Positions 1-4,765 of a stretch of DNA of 6,815 bases are shown one piece after another. The notes below the pieces were generated by a model. That model had not been told where the DNA came from. It was given only the letters and a program-made list of their open reading frames with translations, and did no database searches. Origin of the DNA: Alphaproteobacteria bacterium (lineage in GTDB: Bacteria > Pseudomonadota > Alphaproteobacteria > Sphingomonadales > Sphingomonadaceae). Location of the stretch: positions 1 to 6,815 of the forward strand of contig JAHJWA010000064.1 in NCBI GenBank assembly GCA_018828205.1, written 5' to 3'. Positions within the stretch are counted from its first letter, which is position 1; every line of letters starts with the position of its first letter. A program made the position numbers and the translations under genes.

Positions 1-134
1 ACCTTCTGCCCGACCAGCTGGTTGACCAGCGTCGACTTGCCCGCATTGGGCGCGCCCAGCACTGCGACCACGCCGCAGCGGGTGGGCAGGGCGGGGCCGG
101 GTTCGGACTGGCTTGCTTCGGTCTCGGTGGTCAC
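1..134 (-). CDS. era: GTPase Era, N-terminal 44 codons (cut by left window edge)
   Basis: Era is an essential GTPase that binds 16S rRNA and acts in assembly of the small ribosomal subunit. Only the N-terminus is present. The P-loop GAPNAGKST lies at residues 27-35 and is followed by LVNQLVGQKV, the usual Era continuation, so the family call is secure despite the short fragment. A hydrophilic tail of about 18 residues precedes the conserved strand CGVVAVLG. The start chosen is the GTG at 132-134, 10 bases after the rnc stop; it is the only start in this frame that gives a normal Era N-terminus. It has no well-spaced Shine-Dalgarno of its own: the nearest, GGAG at 157-160, lies 22 bases upstream and is ideally spaced for another ATG (see minicistron entry). 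Era is last of three genes in lepB-rnc-era order, so it is probably co-transcribed and translationally coupled. Confidence 0.95.
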   Translation of the reverse strand, partial: MTTETEASQSEPGPALPTRCGVVAVLGAPNAGKSTLVNQLVGQK

Positions 135-148
135 GACGCGGTACTCAT
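131..148 (-). other. Five-codon minicistron bridging rnc and era
   Basis: On the minus strand an ATG at 146-148 overlaps the rnc TGA (as ATGA). It encodes M-S-T-A-S and stops at a TGA (131-133) that overlaps the era GTG (as GTGA). GGAG at 157-160 sits 8 bases before this ATG, an ideal spacing. Terminating rnc ribosomes could restart here and then hand over to era. Alternatively this is the remnant of the true era start, separated from its frame by a one-base loss. The sequence shows the overlaps directly; the function is inferred. Confidence 0.45.
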
Positions 149-825
149 CCGTATTTCTCCATGAATTGTCTGGCGGCCTCGCGCTCGGCCTCGGACTTGC
201 TGCCCGCGGTGGCTTCGGCCTCGCCGACCTTGAACACGCTCACCTTGACGGTGAACTGCGCGGCGTGGTCGGGGCCGCTGCGGTCGGTGACCTCGTATTG
301 CGGCGGGCGGCGCTGGTTGCCCGCGGCCCATTCCTGCAGCGCGCTCTTGGGATGCTTGCGCTGGCCCGCGCCGCTTTCGAGCGCGGCGCGCCACAGCGCC
401 TGTACCAGATCGCGCGCCGAGGCGAAGCCATTCTCGAGAAATTGCGCGCCGAGCAGCGATTCCATCACATCACCCAGAATGTTGTCGCTGTCGCGCCCGC
501 CATCGGCGCTGGCCTGTTTGGAGATGCGGATATGCTCCGCCAGCCCCAGCTCGCGCGCGATGGTCGCGCACATCTCGCGGCTGACCAGCGCGTTGAGCCG
601 CTGCGACAGCCGCCCCTCGGGCGCCTCGCTCTGGCGGAACAGCCAGTCGGCCACCGCCAGCCCGAGCACCCGGTCGCCGAGGAATTCGAGCCGCTCGTAA
701 TCCTTCGCCTCGCCGAGGCTGCCATGGGTGAGCGCGGCGTGCCACAGCGCCTCGTCGCCGACCGCGAAACCGGTCGCCTCGAGCCAGGCGCGCGCGCCGG
801 GCGCCAGATTGCCCGCGCCGCTCAC
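145..825 (-). CDS. rnc: Ribonuclease III
   Basis: RNase III is a homodimeric, Mg-dependent endonuclease that cleaves double-stranded RNA, notably the rRNA precursor, and also regulates mRNAs. The protein has 226 residues, the normal length. The catalytic domain carries the signature ERLEFLGD at 44-51, giving metal/catalytic residues E44, E47 and D51, and D119-x-x-E122 in the second acidic cluster; E70 corresponds to the conserved Glu before the next helix. The dsRNA-binding domain runs from about residue 158 to the C-terminus and ends in the usual alanine-rich helix (GSKSEAEREAA). The start is the GTG at 823-825, which shares GTGA with the lepB stop. A longer frame upstream is open but would run through the lepB coding end without family resemblance. 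It is the middle gene of lepB-rnc-era, so coupled translation with lepB is likely. Confidence 0.97.
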   Translation of the reverse strand: MSGAGNLAPGARAWLEATGFAVGDEALWHAALTHGSLGEAKDYERLEFLGDRVLGLAVADWLFRQSEAPEGRLSQRLNALVSREMCATIARELGLAEHIRISKQASADGGRDSDNILGDVMESLLGAQFLENGFASARDLVQALWRAALESGAGQRKHPKSALQEWAAGNQRRPPQYEVTDRSGPDHAAQFTVKVSVFKVGEAEATAGSKSEAEREAARQFMEKYG

Positions 826-1742
826 AACCCTTCCCCGATCCGGTCCCAGCGGGTGGCGGTGAACCAGGTCCAGGGCTTGATCCATTCGGCGCTGCCGTCG
901 GTCGACCACAGCACCATGCTCGCGCGCCCGACCAGCCGGTCGGTCGGGACCAGCCCCACGCCGCCGCCCGGCGCGGCGGCGAAGCGGCTGTCCTGCGAAT
1001 TGTCGCGGTTGTCGCCCATCACGAACAAGCGGTCGCGCGGCACGATCAGCGGGCCGAAATCATCCTGCGGCGTGGCACCGAAATCGAGCACGGTGTAGGC
1101 GCGGCCCGAGGGCAGCGTCTCGCGCGCCATGCGGTAGCGGCAGGCGGTCCCGCGCGAGGTCTCGACCTCGAAGCCGCCGCGCACGCATTGGGTGTTGGCC
1201 GACAGCGGCAGGTCGAACTCGCGCACCAGCTCCTGCGCGACCGGCTGTCCGTTGATCGACACCCGCCCGCCGCGCATCTCGACCGTGTCGCCGGGCAGGC
1301 CGATCACCCGCTTGATATAGTCGGTGCCGTCGATCGGGTGCTTGAAGATCGCGACATCGCCGCGCTCGGGCAGCGCCTCGAGCACGCGTCCCGGCAGCAG
1401 CGGCGCCTGGAACGGCATCGAGAGATTGGAATAGCCATAGGGCCATTTGGCCGCGACCAGATAATCGCCCTTCCACAGCGCGGGCAGCATGCTCTCGCTG
1501 GGGATGGTGAAGGGCGCGAACAGGAAGGTGCGGAACACCAGCACCACGACCACCACCTTGAGCACGAATTTGGTGAAGCTCCACCAGTCCTCGCGCTCGT
1601 CGGCATCGGCAGCGGCATCGGCATCGGTATCGGCAGCGAGGCCCGCCTCGGGGGAGGCGGCAGGAGCGTCCGCCGCAGCGGTCCGCCCGTCCTGCGGCCT
1701 CTGGGGGGCGGCGCTCGCGGCGATAGGGGGTTTGCCATTCAT
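822..1742 (-). CDS. lepB: Signal peptidase I (leader peptidase)
   Basis: Signal peptidase I is the inner-membrane Ser/Lys protease that removes signal peptides from proteins exported by Sec or Tat. The protein has 306 residues. An Ala/Asp-rich N-terminal segment (about 1-50) precedes one membrane helix (about 57-76). The catalytic Ser84 lies in PSESMLP and the catalytic Lys144 in DYIKRVIGLPGD; the late conserved box GDNRDNSQDSR is also present. I see a single N-terminal helix, unlike the two of E. coli LepB but usual in alphaproteobacteria. The start is the ATG at 1740-1742, with AGGGA 8 bases upstream; an upstream in-frame ATG at 1775 lacks a ribosome site. The stop overlaps the rnc start. 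It is the first gene of lepB-rnc-era and divergent from pgi. Confidence 0.97.
   Translation of the reverse strand: MNGKPPIAASAAPQRPQDGRTAAADAPAASPEAGLAADTDADAAADADEREDWWSFTKFVLKVVVVVLVFRTFLFAPFTIPSESMLPALWKGDYLVAAKWPYGYSNLSMPFQAPLLPGRVLEALPERGDVAIFKHPIDGTDYIKRVIGLPGDTVEMRGGRVSINGQPVAQELVREFDLPLSANTQCVRGGFEVETSRGTACRYRMARETLPSGRAYTVLDFGATPQDDFGPLIVPRDRLFVMGDNRDNSQDSRFAAAPGGGVGLVPTDRLVGRASMVLWSTDGSAEWIKPWTWFTATRWDRIGEGL
1600..1638. repeat. Imperfect hexanucleotide repeat inside lepB
   Basis: The plus strand shows near-tandem GGCATC/GGCAGC/GGTATC units. On the coding strand they encode the acidic stretch ADTDADAAADADE in the LepB N-terminal extension, before the membrane helix. Such short repeats can change length by slippage; whether this one varies cannot be seen from one sequence. 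Confidence 0.6.
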
Positions 1743-1750
1743 GGGGCGAT

Positions 1751-1755
1751 TCCCT
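1751..1755 (-). promoter_or_regulatory. Ribosome binding site of lepB
   Basis: AGGGA on the minus strand lies 8 bases before the ATG at 1742. It decides this start over the in-frame ATG at 1775, which has no purine-rich site at a useful distance. Confidence 0.7.
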
Positions 1756-1777
1756 AGGCGCGCAGGGCTGGCCATAA

Positions 1778-1782
1778 AAGGA
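1778..1782 (+). promoter_or_regulatory. Ribosome binding site of pgi
   Basis: AAGGA lies 9 bases before the pgi ATG at 1792. It fixes the start and excludes the long upstream extension of the same open frame, which runs antisense to lepB. Confidence 0.75.
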
Positions 1783-1791
1783 CTTTTGCGC

Positions 1792-3384
1792 ATGACTACG
1801 CCTTCCGATCTGTGGGCCCGCCTCGAAGCCCTGCCGCGCCCGACCTTGCGCGAATTGTTCAGCGCCACCCGCGATGGCGGCGAAGGCACCGACGAACCCG
1901 GCGATGCGGAGCGCGTCGCGATGCTCTCGGGCCGGATCGAACTGGGCAGCGGCGCCGCCGGCGAAGCGGGCGAAAGCGCGATCCTCGATGCCGGGGGGAT
2001 CTTCTTCGACTGGTCCAAGACCCATCTCGACCGCGCGGTGCTCGCCGCCTTCGAGGAGCTCGCCGAGGCGATGGATTTCGCCGGCATGCGCGCAAAACTG
2101 TTCGCGGGCGAAATGGTCAACCCGACCGAGGGCCGCGCCGCGGATCACGCCACGCTGCGCGGGGTTGGCGACGCGGCCAAGGTCGAGGAGGCCGAGGCGC
2201 TGCTCGAGCGGATGGGTCTGCTGGTCGAGGCGATCCACCAGGGCGCGCTGGGCGAGATCGACCATCTGATCCACATCGGCATCGGCGGCTCGGCGCTGGG
2301 CCCGGCGCTGGGCGTCGATGCGCTCAGCCGCGAGCTGTCCTATTGCGACGTCCATGTCGTCTCCAACATCGACGGGGTCGCGCTCGAAGCCGCCTTCGCG
2401 GCCTGCGATCCGGCCAAGACGCTGATCGCGGTCGCCAGCAAGACCTTCACCACCATCGAGACCATGACCAACGCCGCCTCGGCGCTCAAATGGCTCACCG
2501 ACAACGGCGTCGCCGACGCCTATGGCCGCGTGGTCGCGCTCACCGCCAGTCCCGAAAAGGCGGTCGAATGGGGCGTGGACGAGACCCGCATCCTGCCCTT
2601 TCCCGAAAGCGTCGGCGGGCGCTATTCGGTGTGGTCGAGCATCGGCTTTCCCGTCGCCATGGCGGCGGGCATGGAGGATTTCCGCGCCTTCCTCGCCGGC
2701 GCGAAGGCGATGGACGCGCATTTCCGCGACACCGAGGCGCGCGCCAATCTGGTGCTGCGCGCCGCCTTCGCCGATCTCTATTACACCCGCGTGCGCGGCT
2801 GCCAGACCCGCGCGGTCTTCGCCTATGACGAACGGCTGGGGCTGTTCCCCGACTATCTCCAGCAGCTCGAGATGGAGAGCAACGGCAAGCGCGTCACCGC
2901 CGACATGCAGCCGGTCGACGGCCCGACCGCGCCGGTGACCTGGGGCGGGGTGGGCACCGATGCGCAGCACGCGGTGTTCCAGCTGCTCCACCAGGGCACG
3001 CATCTCATCCCGGTCGACTTCATCGCCAGCGTGGCGCCGGGCGACGCGCTCGACCCCGCGCATCACCGCATATTGCTGACCAATTGCTTCGCGCAAGGAG
3101 CGGCGCTGATGGCGGGCGACAAGGGCGAGGACCCCGCGCGCCACTTCCCCGGCGACCGCCCCAGCGCCACCATCCTCGCCGACGATTTCGACGCCGCAAC
3201 GCTGGGCGCGCTGATCGCCTTCCACGAACACCGCGTCTTCGCCAGCGCGGTCCTGATGGGGATCAACCCCTTCGACCAGTTCGGCGTCGAGCTGGGCAAG
3301 CAGATGGCCAAGGCGATCGAGAAGGGCGGCGGAAGCTTCGACGCGAGCACCGCGGGGCTGCTGGAGCGGGCGGGGCTGGGGTGA
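1792..3384 (+). CDS. pgi: Glucose-6-phosphate isomerase
   Basis: This cytosolic enzyme interconverts glucose-6-phosphate and fructose-6-phosphate in glycolysis and gluconeogenesis. It has 530 residues, slightly shorter than the 549 of E. coli Pgi. Two SIS-type sugar-phosphate domains are recognisable: IGIGGSALGP at 162-171 and the phosphate-binding SKTFTT at 216-221. The first family signature, GGRYSVWSSIG, spans 275-285 with R277. The catalytic glutamate is E362 in MESNGK, the ring-opening histidine is H393 in AQHAVFQ, and the second signature INPFDQFGVELGK ends in the catalytic K503. By motif alignment the E-to-H spacing of 31 residues matches the E. coli enzyme. All key residues are present, so it should be active. 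It is transcribed away from lepB and is probably monocistronic; a weak 5-bp stem (3388-3404) and a better hairpin at 3455 follow it. Confidence 0.98.
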   Translation: MTTPSDLWARLEALPRPTLRELFSATRDGGEGTDEPGDAERVAMLSGRIELGSGAAGEAGESAILDAGGIFFDWSKTHLDRAVLAAFEELAEAMDFAGMRAKLFAGEMVNPTEGRAADHATLRGVGDAAKVEEAEALLERMGLLVEAIHQGALGEIDHLIHIGIGGSALGPALGVDALSRELSYCDVHVVSNIDGVALEAAFAACDPAKTLIAVASKTFTTIETMTNAASALKWLTDNGVADAYGRVVALTASPEKAVEWGVDETRILPFPESVGGRYSVWSSIGFPVAMAAGMEDFRAFLAGAKAMDAHFRDTEARANLVLRAAFADLYYTRVRGCQTRAVFAYDERLGLFPDYLQQLEMESNGKRVTADMQPVDGPTAPVTWGGVGTDAQHAVFQLLHQGTHLIPVDFIASVAPGDALDPAHHRILLTNCFAQGAALMAGDKGEDPARHFPGDRPSATILADDFDAATLGALIAFHEHRVFASAVLMGINPFDQFGVELGKQMAKAIEKGGGSFDASTAGLLERAGLG

Positions 3385-3402
3385 GCGGAGCCGGCATGAG
3401 GC

Positions 3403-3493
3403 TCGATTGCCACGTGAATGACCTCAGCCTGTCGATTGCCTGAATGTCCGCTATTGGCGAAATCTTCGCCAGGCGCGAATGTCCGCTACTGGG
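3403..3493. repeat. Degenerate GAATGTCCGCT-type repeat cluster after pgi
   Basis: GAATGTCCGCTATTGG (3442-3457) and GAATGTCCGCTACTGG (3477-3492) are direct repeats with one mismatch. A weaker copy begins at 3416 (GAATGACC). TCGATTGCC also occurs twice, at 3403-3411 and 3432-3440, each followed by TGAATG after a few bases or none. Together these look like a decayed short interspersed repeat. Related copies lie around 3972-4012 and perhaps 4397-4436. Confidence 0.6.
3455..3471. terminator. Hairpin between the converging ends of pgi and the 3497-3829 gene
   Basis: TGGCGAA and TTCGCCA pair perfectly (7 bp) around a 3-base ATC loop. It lies 70 bases past the pgi stop and 25 bases past the stop of the opposing gene, where a bidirectional terminator would be useful. 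There is no T-run on either strand, so it may equally be only part of the repeat cluster it sits in. Confidence 0.35.
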
Positions 3494-3496
3494 TGG

Positions 3497-3829
3497 TTAG
3501 CTGCCGTTGCGCCGACGATATCTCCACCTTTGGAACGACTGAAGCACGCTACTAAAAATGAGCCTCGCTGATAGCATCGCGCAGAGAATAACTCCGTAAA
3601 ACATCGCCATAAAAGCCGCCTGCTGGATGAAGGCAGCTTGCAACCACTCAGGCCTTTCCGAAATTGCTATCAAGCCGAGGATTAGCAATATGGCCCCACC
3701 AATAAATAGGAATGCGATACGCAATCGATGCATTGGTTCCGTCGAATGCAGTCTCTCGGGCACCCAAATGAACAAAAATACCATCGGCACCCCCATGAGG
3801 ATCACGACCATGATATCTTCTTTGCCCAT
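3497..3829 (-). CDS. Small three-helix membrane protein, function unknown
   Basis: I do not recognise this 110-residue protein. Three hydrophobic segments are visible: about 6-23, 36-56 and 65-86. The loop after the first (about 25-37) and the C-terminus (RWRYRRR at 101-107) are basic, while the loop around 57-62 (SERPEW) is short and mixed. By the positive-inside rule the N-terminus would be outside and the C-terminus in the cytoplasm. The start is the ATG at 3827-3829, with AGGG 7 bases upstream, a good site that supports a real gene. Base composition is clearly lower in GC than pgi or the helicase, about half GC in the part I counted. It converges on pgi and is divergent from the lipoprotein gene at 4027. 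No catalytic motif or domain is visible. It may be a recently acquired or lineage-restricted gene. Confidence 0.7.
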   Translation of the reverse strand: MGKEDIMVVILMGVPMVFLFIWVPERLHSTEPMHRLRIAFLFIGGAILLILGLIAISERPEWLQAAFIQQAAFMAMFYGVILCAMLSARLIFSSVLQSFQRWRYRRRNGS

Positions 3830-3836
3830 GCACTTA

Positions 3837-3840
3837 CCCT
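3837..3840 (-). promoter_or_regulatory. Ribosome binding site of the membrane-protein gene
   Basis: AGGG on the minus strand lies 7 bases before the ATG at 3829, within TTTAGGGTAAG. It is the main support that the small membrane protein is translated from this start. Confidence 0.6.
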
Positions 3841-3923
3841 AAACTCAGCAAACAAGGTCTGCTAGTGGGTCGCTTCGAGAAATTCCCCCCTGGCGGAAGG
3901 GAGGCGATAGCTGCCCGGCAGGT

Positions 3924-3950
3924 TTCAGGATCGAGCTGCTCCGTCCTGAA
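3924..3950. repeat. Inverted repeat upstream of the lipoprotein gene
   Basis: TTCAGGA (3924-3930) and TCCTGAA (3944-3950) are perfect 7-base inverted arms around 13 bases. The stretch 3830-4026 between the two divergent small genes must hold both promoters, but I see no clear -35/-10 pair. This palindrome could be an operator or simply part of the decayed repeats nearby. Confidence 0.4.
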
Positions 3951-3971
3951 GGGCTGAAAGTGGGTGAGAAG

Positions 3972-4012
3972 AGGACATTCCGGTTTTTGCCTTGCCGAAT
4001 GTCTACTTGCGG
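3972..4012. repeat. Inverted pair of the GAATGTC motif
   Basis: AGGACATTCCGG (3972-3983) faces CCGAATGTCT (3995-4004), an imperfect inverted repeat with an 11-base spacer. The right copy continues as GAATGTCTACTTGCGG, similar to the two copies after pgi; the left copy is the same motif on the other strand. The pair ends 14 bases before the lipoprotein start. Confidence 0.55.
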
Positions 4013-4026
4013 CTCATCCCTAGAGG

Positions 4027-4398
4027 ATGAAGAATGCAGTAATGGGGACAGTGGCCACACTGTTAATGGGATGCTCTGCGCCCGACCGAATTTCCTTTTG
4101 CGACGCGGCTGGAGCGGAATTGGAGAACGTATTCTTCGATACGAAGACCGGCGCGATGGTTTTTGATGATGCCCTCAACAGGTCGCTGGAATGCGACGGT
4201 TCCGACCTTTGCTTCGATGAGGATAAGGAGGCCTTCGTCGTCAACTCTTCCACTCGGCCAGTCGCAGCAAAATCGACCGAATACCATTGGGGAACTGATA
4301 CCTGGATCCTCGAACGCAAGACGTCCAAACTAAGCTACGAATCCCAGAATCGTATCGTTACGAGCTGTTCGAGTGTCCCGATTTCCGACGCAAGATAG
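4027..4398 (+). CDS. Small cysteine-containing lipoprotein, function unknown
   Basis: I do not recognise this 123-residue protein. Its N-terminus (Lys2, a hydrophobic stretch, then L13-M14-G15-C16) is a lipoprotein signal peptide with a lipobox, so mature Cys16 would be lipidated. Ser at +2 suggests no inner-membrane retention by the enterobacterial rule. Four further cysteines (25, 56, 62, 114) could form two disulfides in the periplasm. The mature part is polar and acidic around residues 55-68, with no domain I can name. A stop at 4021-4023 limits the start to this ATG or a later one. The only purine-rich site, GAGG at 4023-4026, touches the ATG, so initiation looks weak; the alternative ATG at 4042 would lose the lysine of the signal peptide. 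GC is lower than in the flanking core genes. It stands alone, divergent from the membrane-protein gene. Confidence 0.7.
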   Translation: MKNAVMGTVATLLMGCSAPDRISFCDAAGAELENVFFDTKTGAMVFDDALNRSLECDGSDLCFDEDKEAFVVNSSTRPVAAKSTEYHWGTDTWILERKTSKLSYESQNRIVTSCSSVPISDAR

Positions 4399-4436
4399 CG
4401 GATTCGATCCTATGGCCGCTTTTGGGTCGGGAGCGG
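4397..4436. repeat. Possible decayed copy of the same repeat, inverted
   Basis: AGCGGATTCG (4397-4406) resembles AGCGGACATTCG, the reverse complement of the motif after pgi, with two bases missing. ATGGCCGCTTTTGGGTCG (4412-4429) resembles a forward copy with one base changed. CCGCT (4416-4420) and AGCGG (4432-4436) also form a 5-bp inverted repeat. It begins at the lipoprotein stop codon, so the gene is flanked by such copies on both sides. Confidence 0.4.
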
Positions 4437-4684
4437 AAGGGCAGCTTTTGGCACGGAATCGCGGGAAGCAGCCGGTCCGCCACTGGCGAAATGCATGGCC
4501 GGCGCAGGCACCGCAGAATGGGAGGGTCGACAATCCCAGACGCCCCACCCACGAAACAAATTGACTTTCCTGCGCAACTTCCCCACATGCACCCCATCGA
4601 AACGCGCGACCTTGCGTGAAGCGGCGTGCCCATAGGCCCGCCCCGGCCGCGTTTCGGTTCATTCCACGAAGACTTCCCTTTTCA

Positions 4685-4709
4685 CGCGGGCGGTTTTGAA
4701 ACCACCGCG
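4685..4709 (+). promoter_or_regulatory. Hairpin in the helicase leader
   Basis: CGCGG (4685-4689) pairs with CCGCG (4705-4709), and GGTTT (4692-4696) with AAACC (4699-4703), with a small internal loop (GC against A) and a tight TG turn. It shares 4685-4687 with the arm TTCACGC, so pairing with 4614-4620 would exclude the outer part of this stem. A leader switch is possible but inferred only from pairing. Confidence 0.4.
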
Positions 4710-4735
4710 ACCGCGCGACGATTCCGTCTGCGCGC

Positions 4736-4748
4736 CGCAATTTTTGCG
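4736..4748 (+). promoter_or_regulatory. Short hairpin 17 bases before the helicase start
   Basis: CGCAA and TTGCG form a perfect 5-bp stem with a TTT loop. It lies where a ribosome would load, and no good Shine-Dalgarno is seen between it and the ATG at 4766; only GAG at 4748-4750 is purine-rich, 15 bases from the ATG. Confidence 0.35.
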
Positions 4749-4765
4749 AGTTCAACACCCACATC

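Larger units (their letters stand above)
1743..1791. promoter_or_regulatory. Divergent lepB / pgi intergenic region
   Basis: These 49 bases separate the two start codons and hold both ribosome sites. I find no convincing -35/-10 pair for either direction, so the promoters probably extend into the neighbouring coding ends, and both genes must share this regulatory space. The AT-rich ATAAAAGGACTTTT block is the only low-GC patch. Confidence 0.5.
4399..4765. other. 367-base gap before the RNA helicase gene
   Basis: No gene is supported here. A minus-strand open frame across it (about 4330-4767) has no ribosome site or family resemblance and overlaps the lipoprotein. The first 40 bases are repeat-like (see previous entry). 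The middle, about 4440-4610, shows nothing I can name apart from a TTGACT at 4561 without a matching -10. From about 4614 the sequence becomes rich in inverted repeats and is probably the transcribed leader of the helicase: GCGTGAA (4614-4620) can pair with TTCACGC (4681-4687), and two hairpins follow at 4685-4709 and 4736-4748. Confidence 0.6.

Noticed and set aside
22..1098. A 358-codon plus-strand frame opposite era, rnc and lepB
   Set aside because: Antisense to three genes with clear family motifs; no independent support.
1060..3231. A 723-codon open frame on the minus strand across lepB and pgi
   Set aside because: It is antisense to pgi, which carries every catalytic motif, and out of frame with lepB. 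Its Arg/Ala/Gly/His-rich low-complexity translation is typical of a shadow frame in GC-rich DNA where stops are rare.
3388..3404. Stem GAGCC/GGCTC right after the pgi stop as terminator
   Set aside because: Only five pairs with a 7-base loop and no T-run; not enough to call a terminator.
3396..3443. A 15-codon frame after pgi (starts MRLDCHVN)
   Set aside because: Too short, no ribosome site, and lies within the repeat cluster.
4561..4590. Possible promoter with TTGACT at 4561
   Set aside because: At spacings of 17-18 bases the -10 positions read CACATG or ACATGC, too far from consensus to call.
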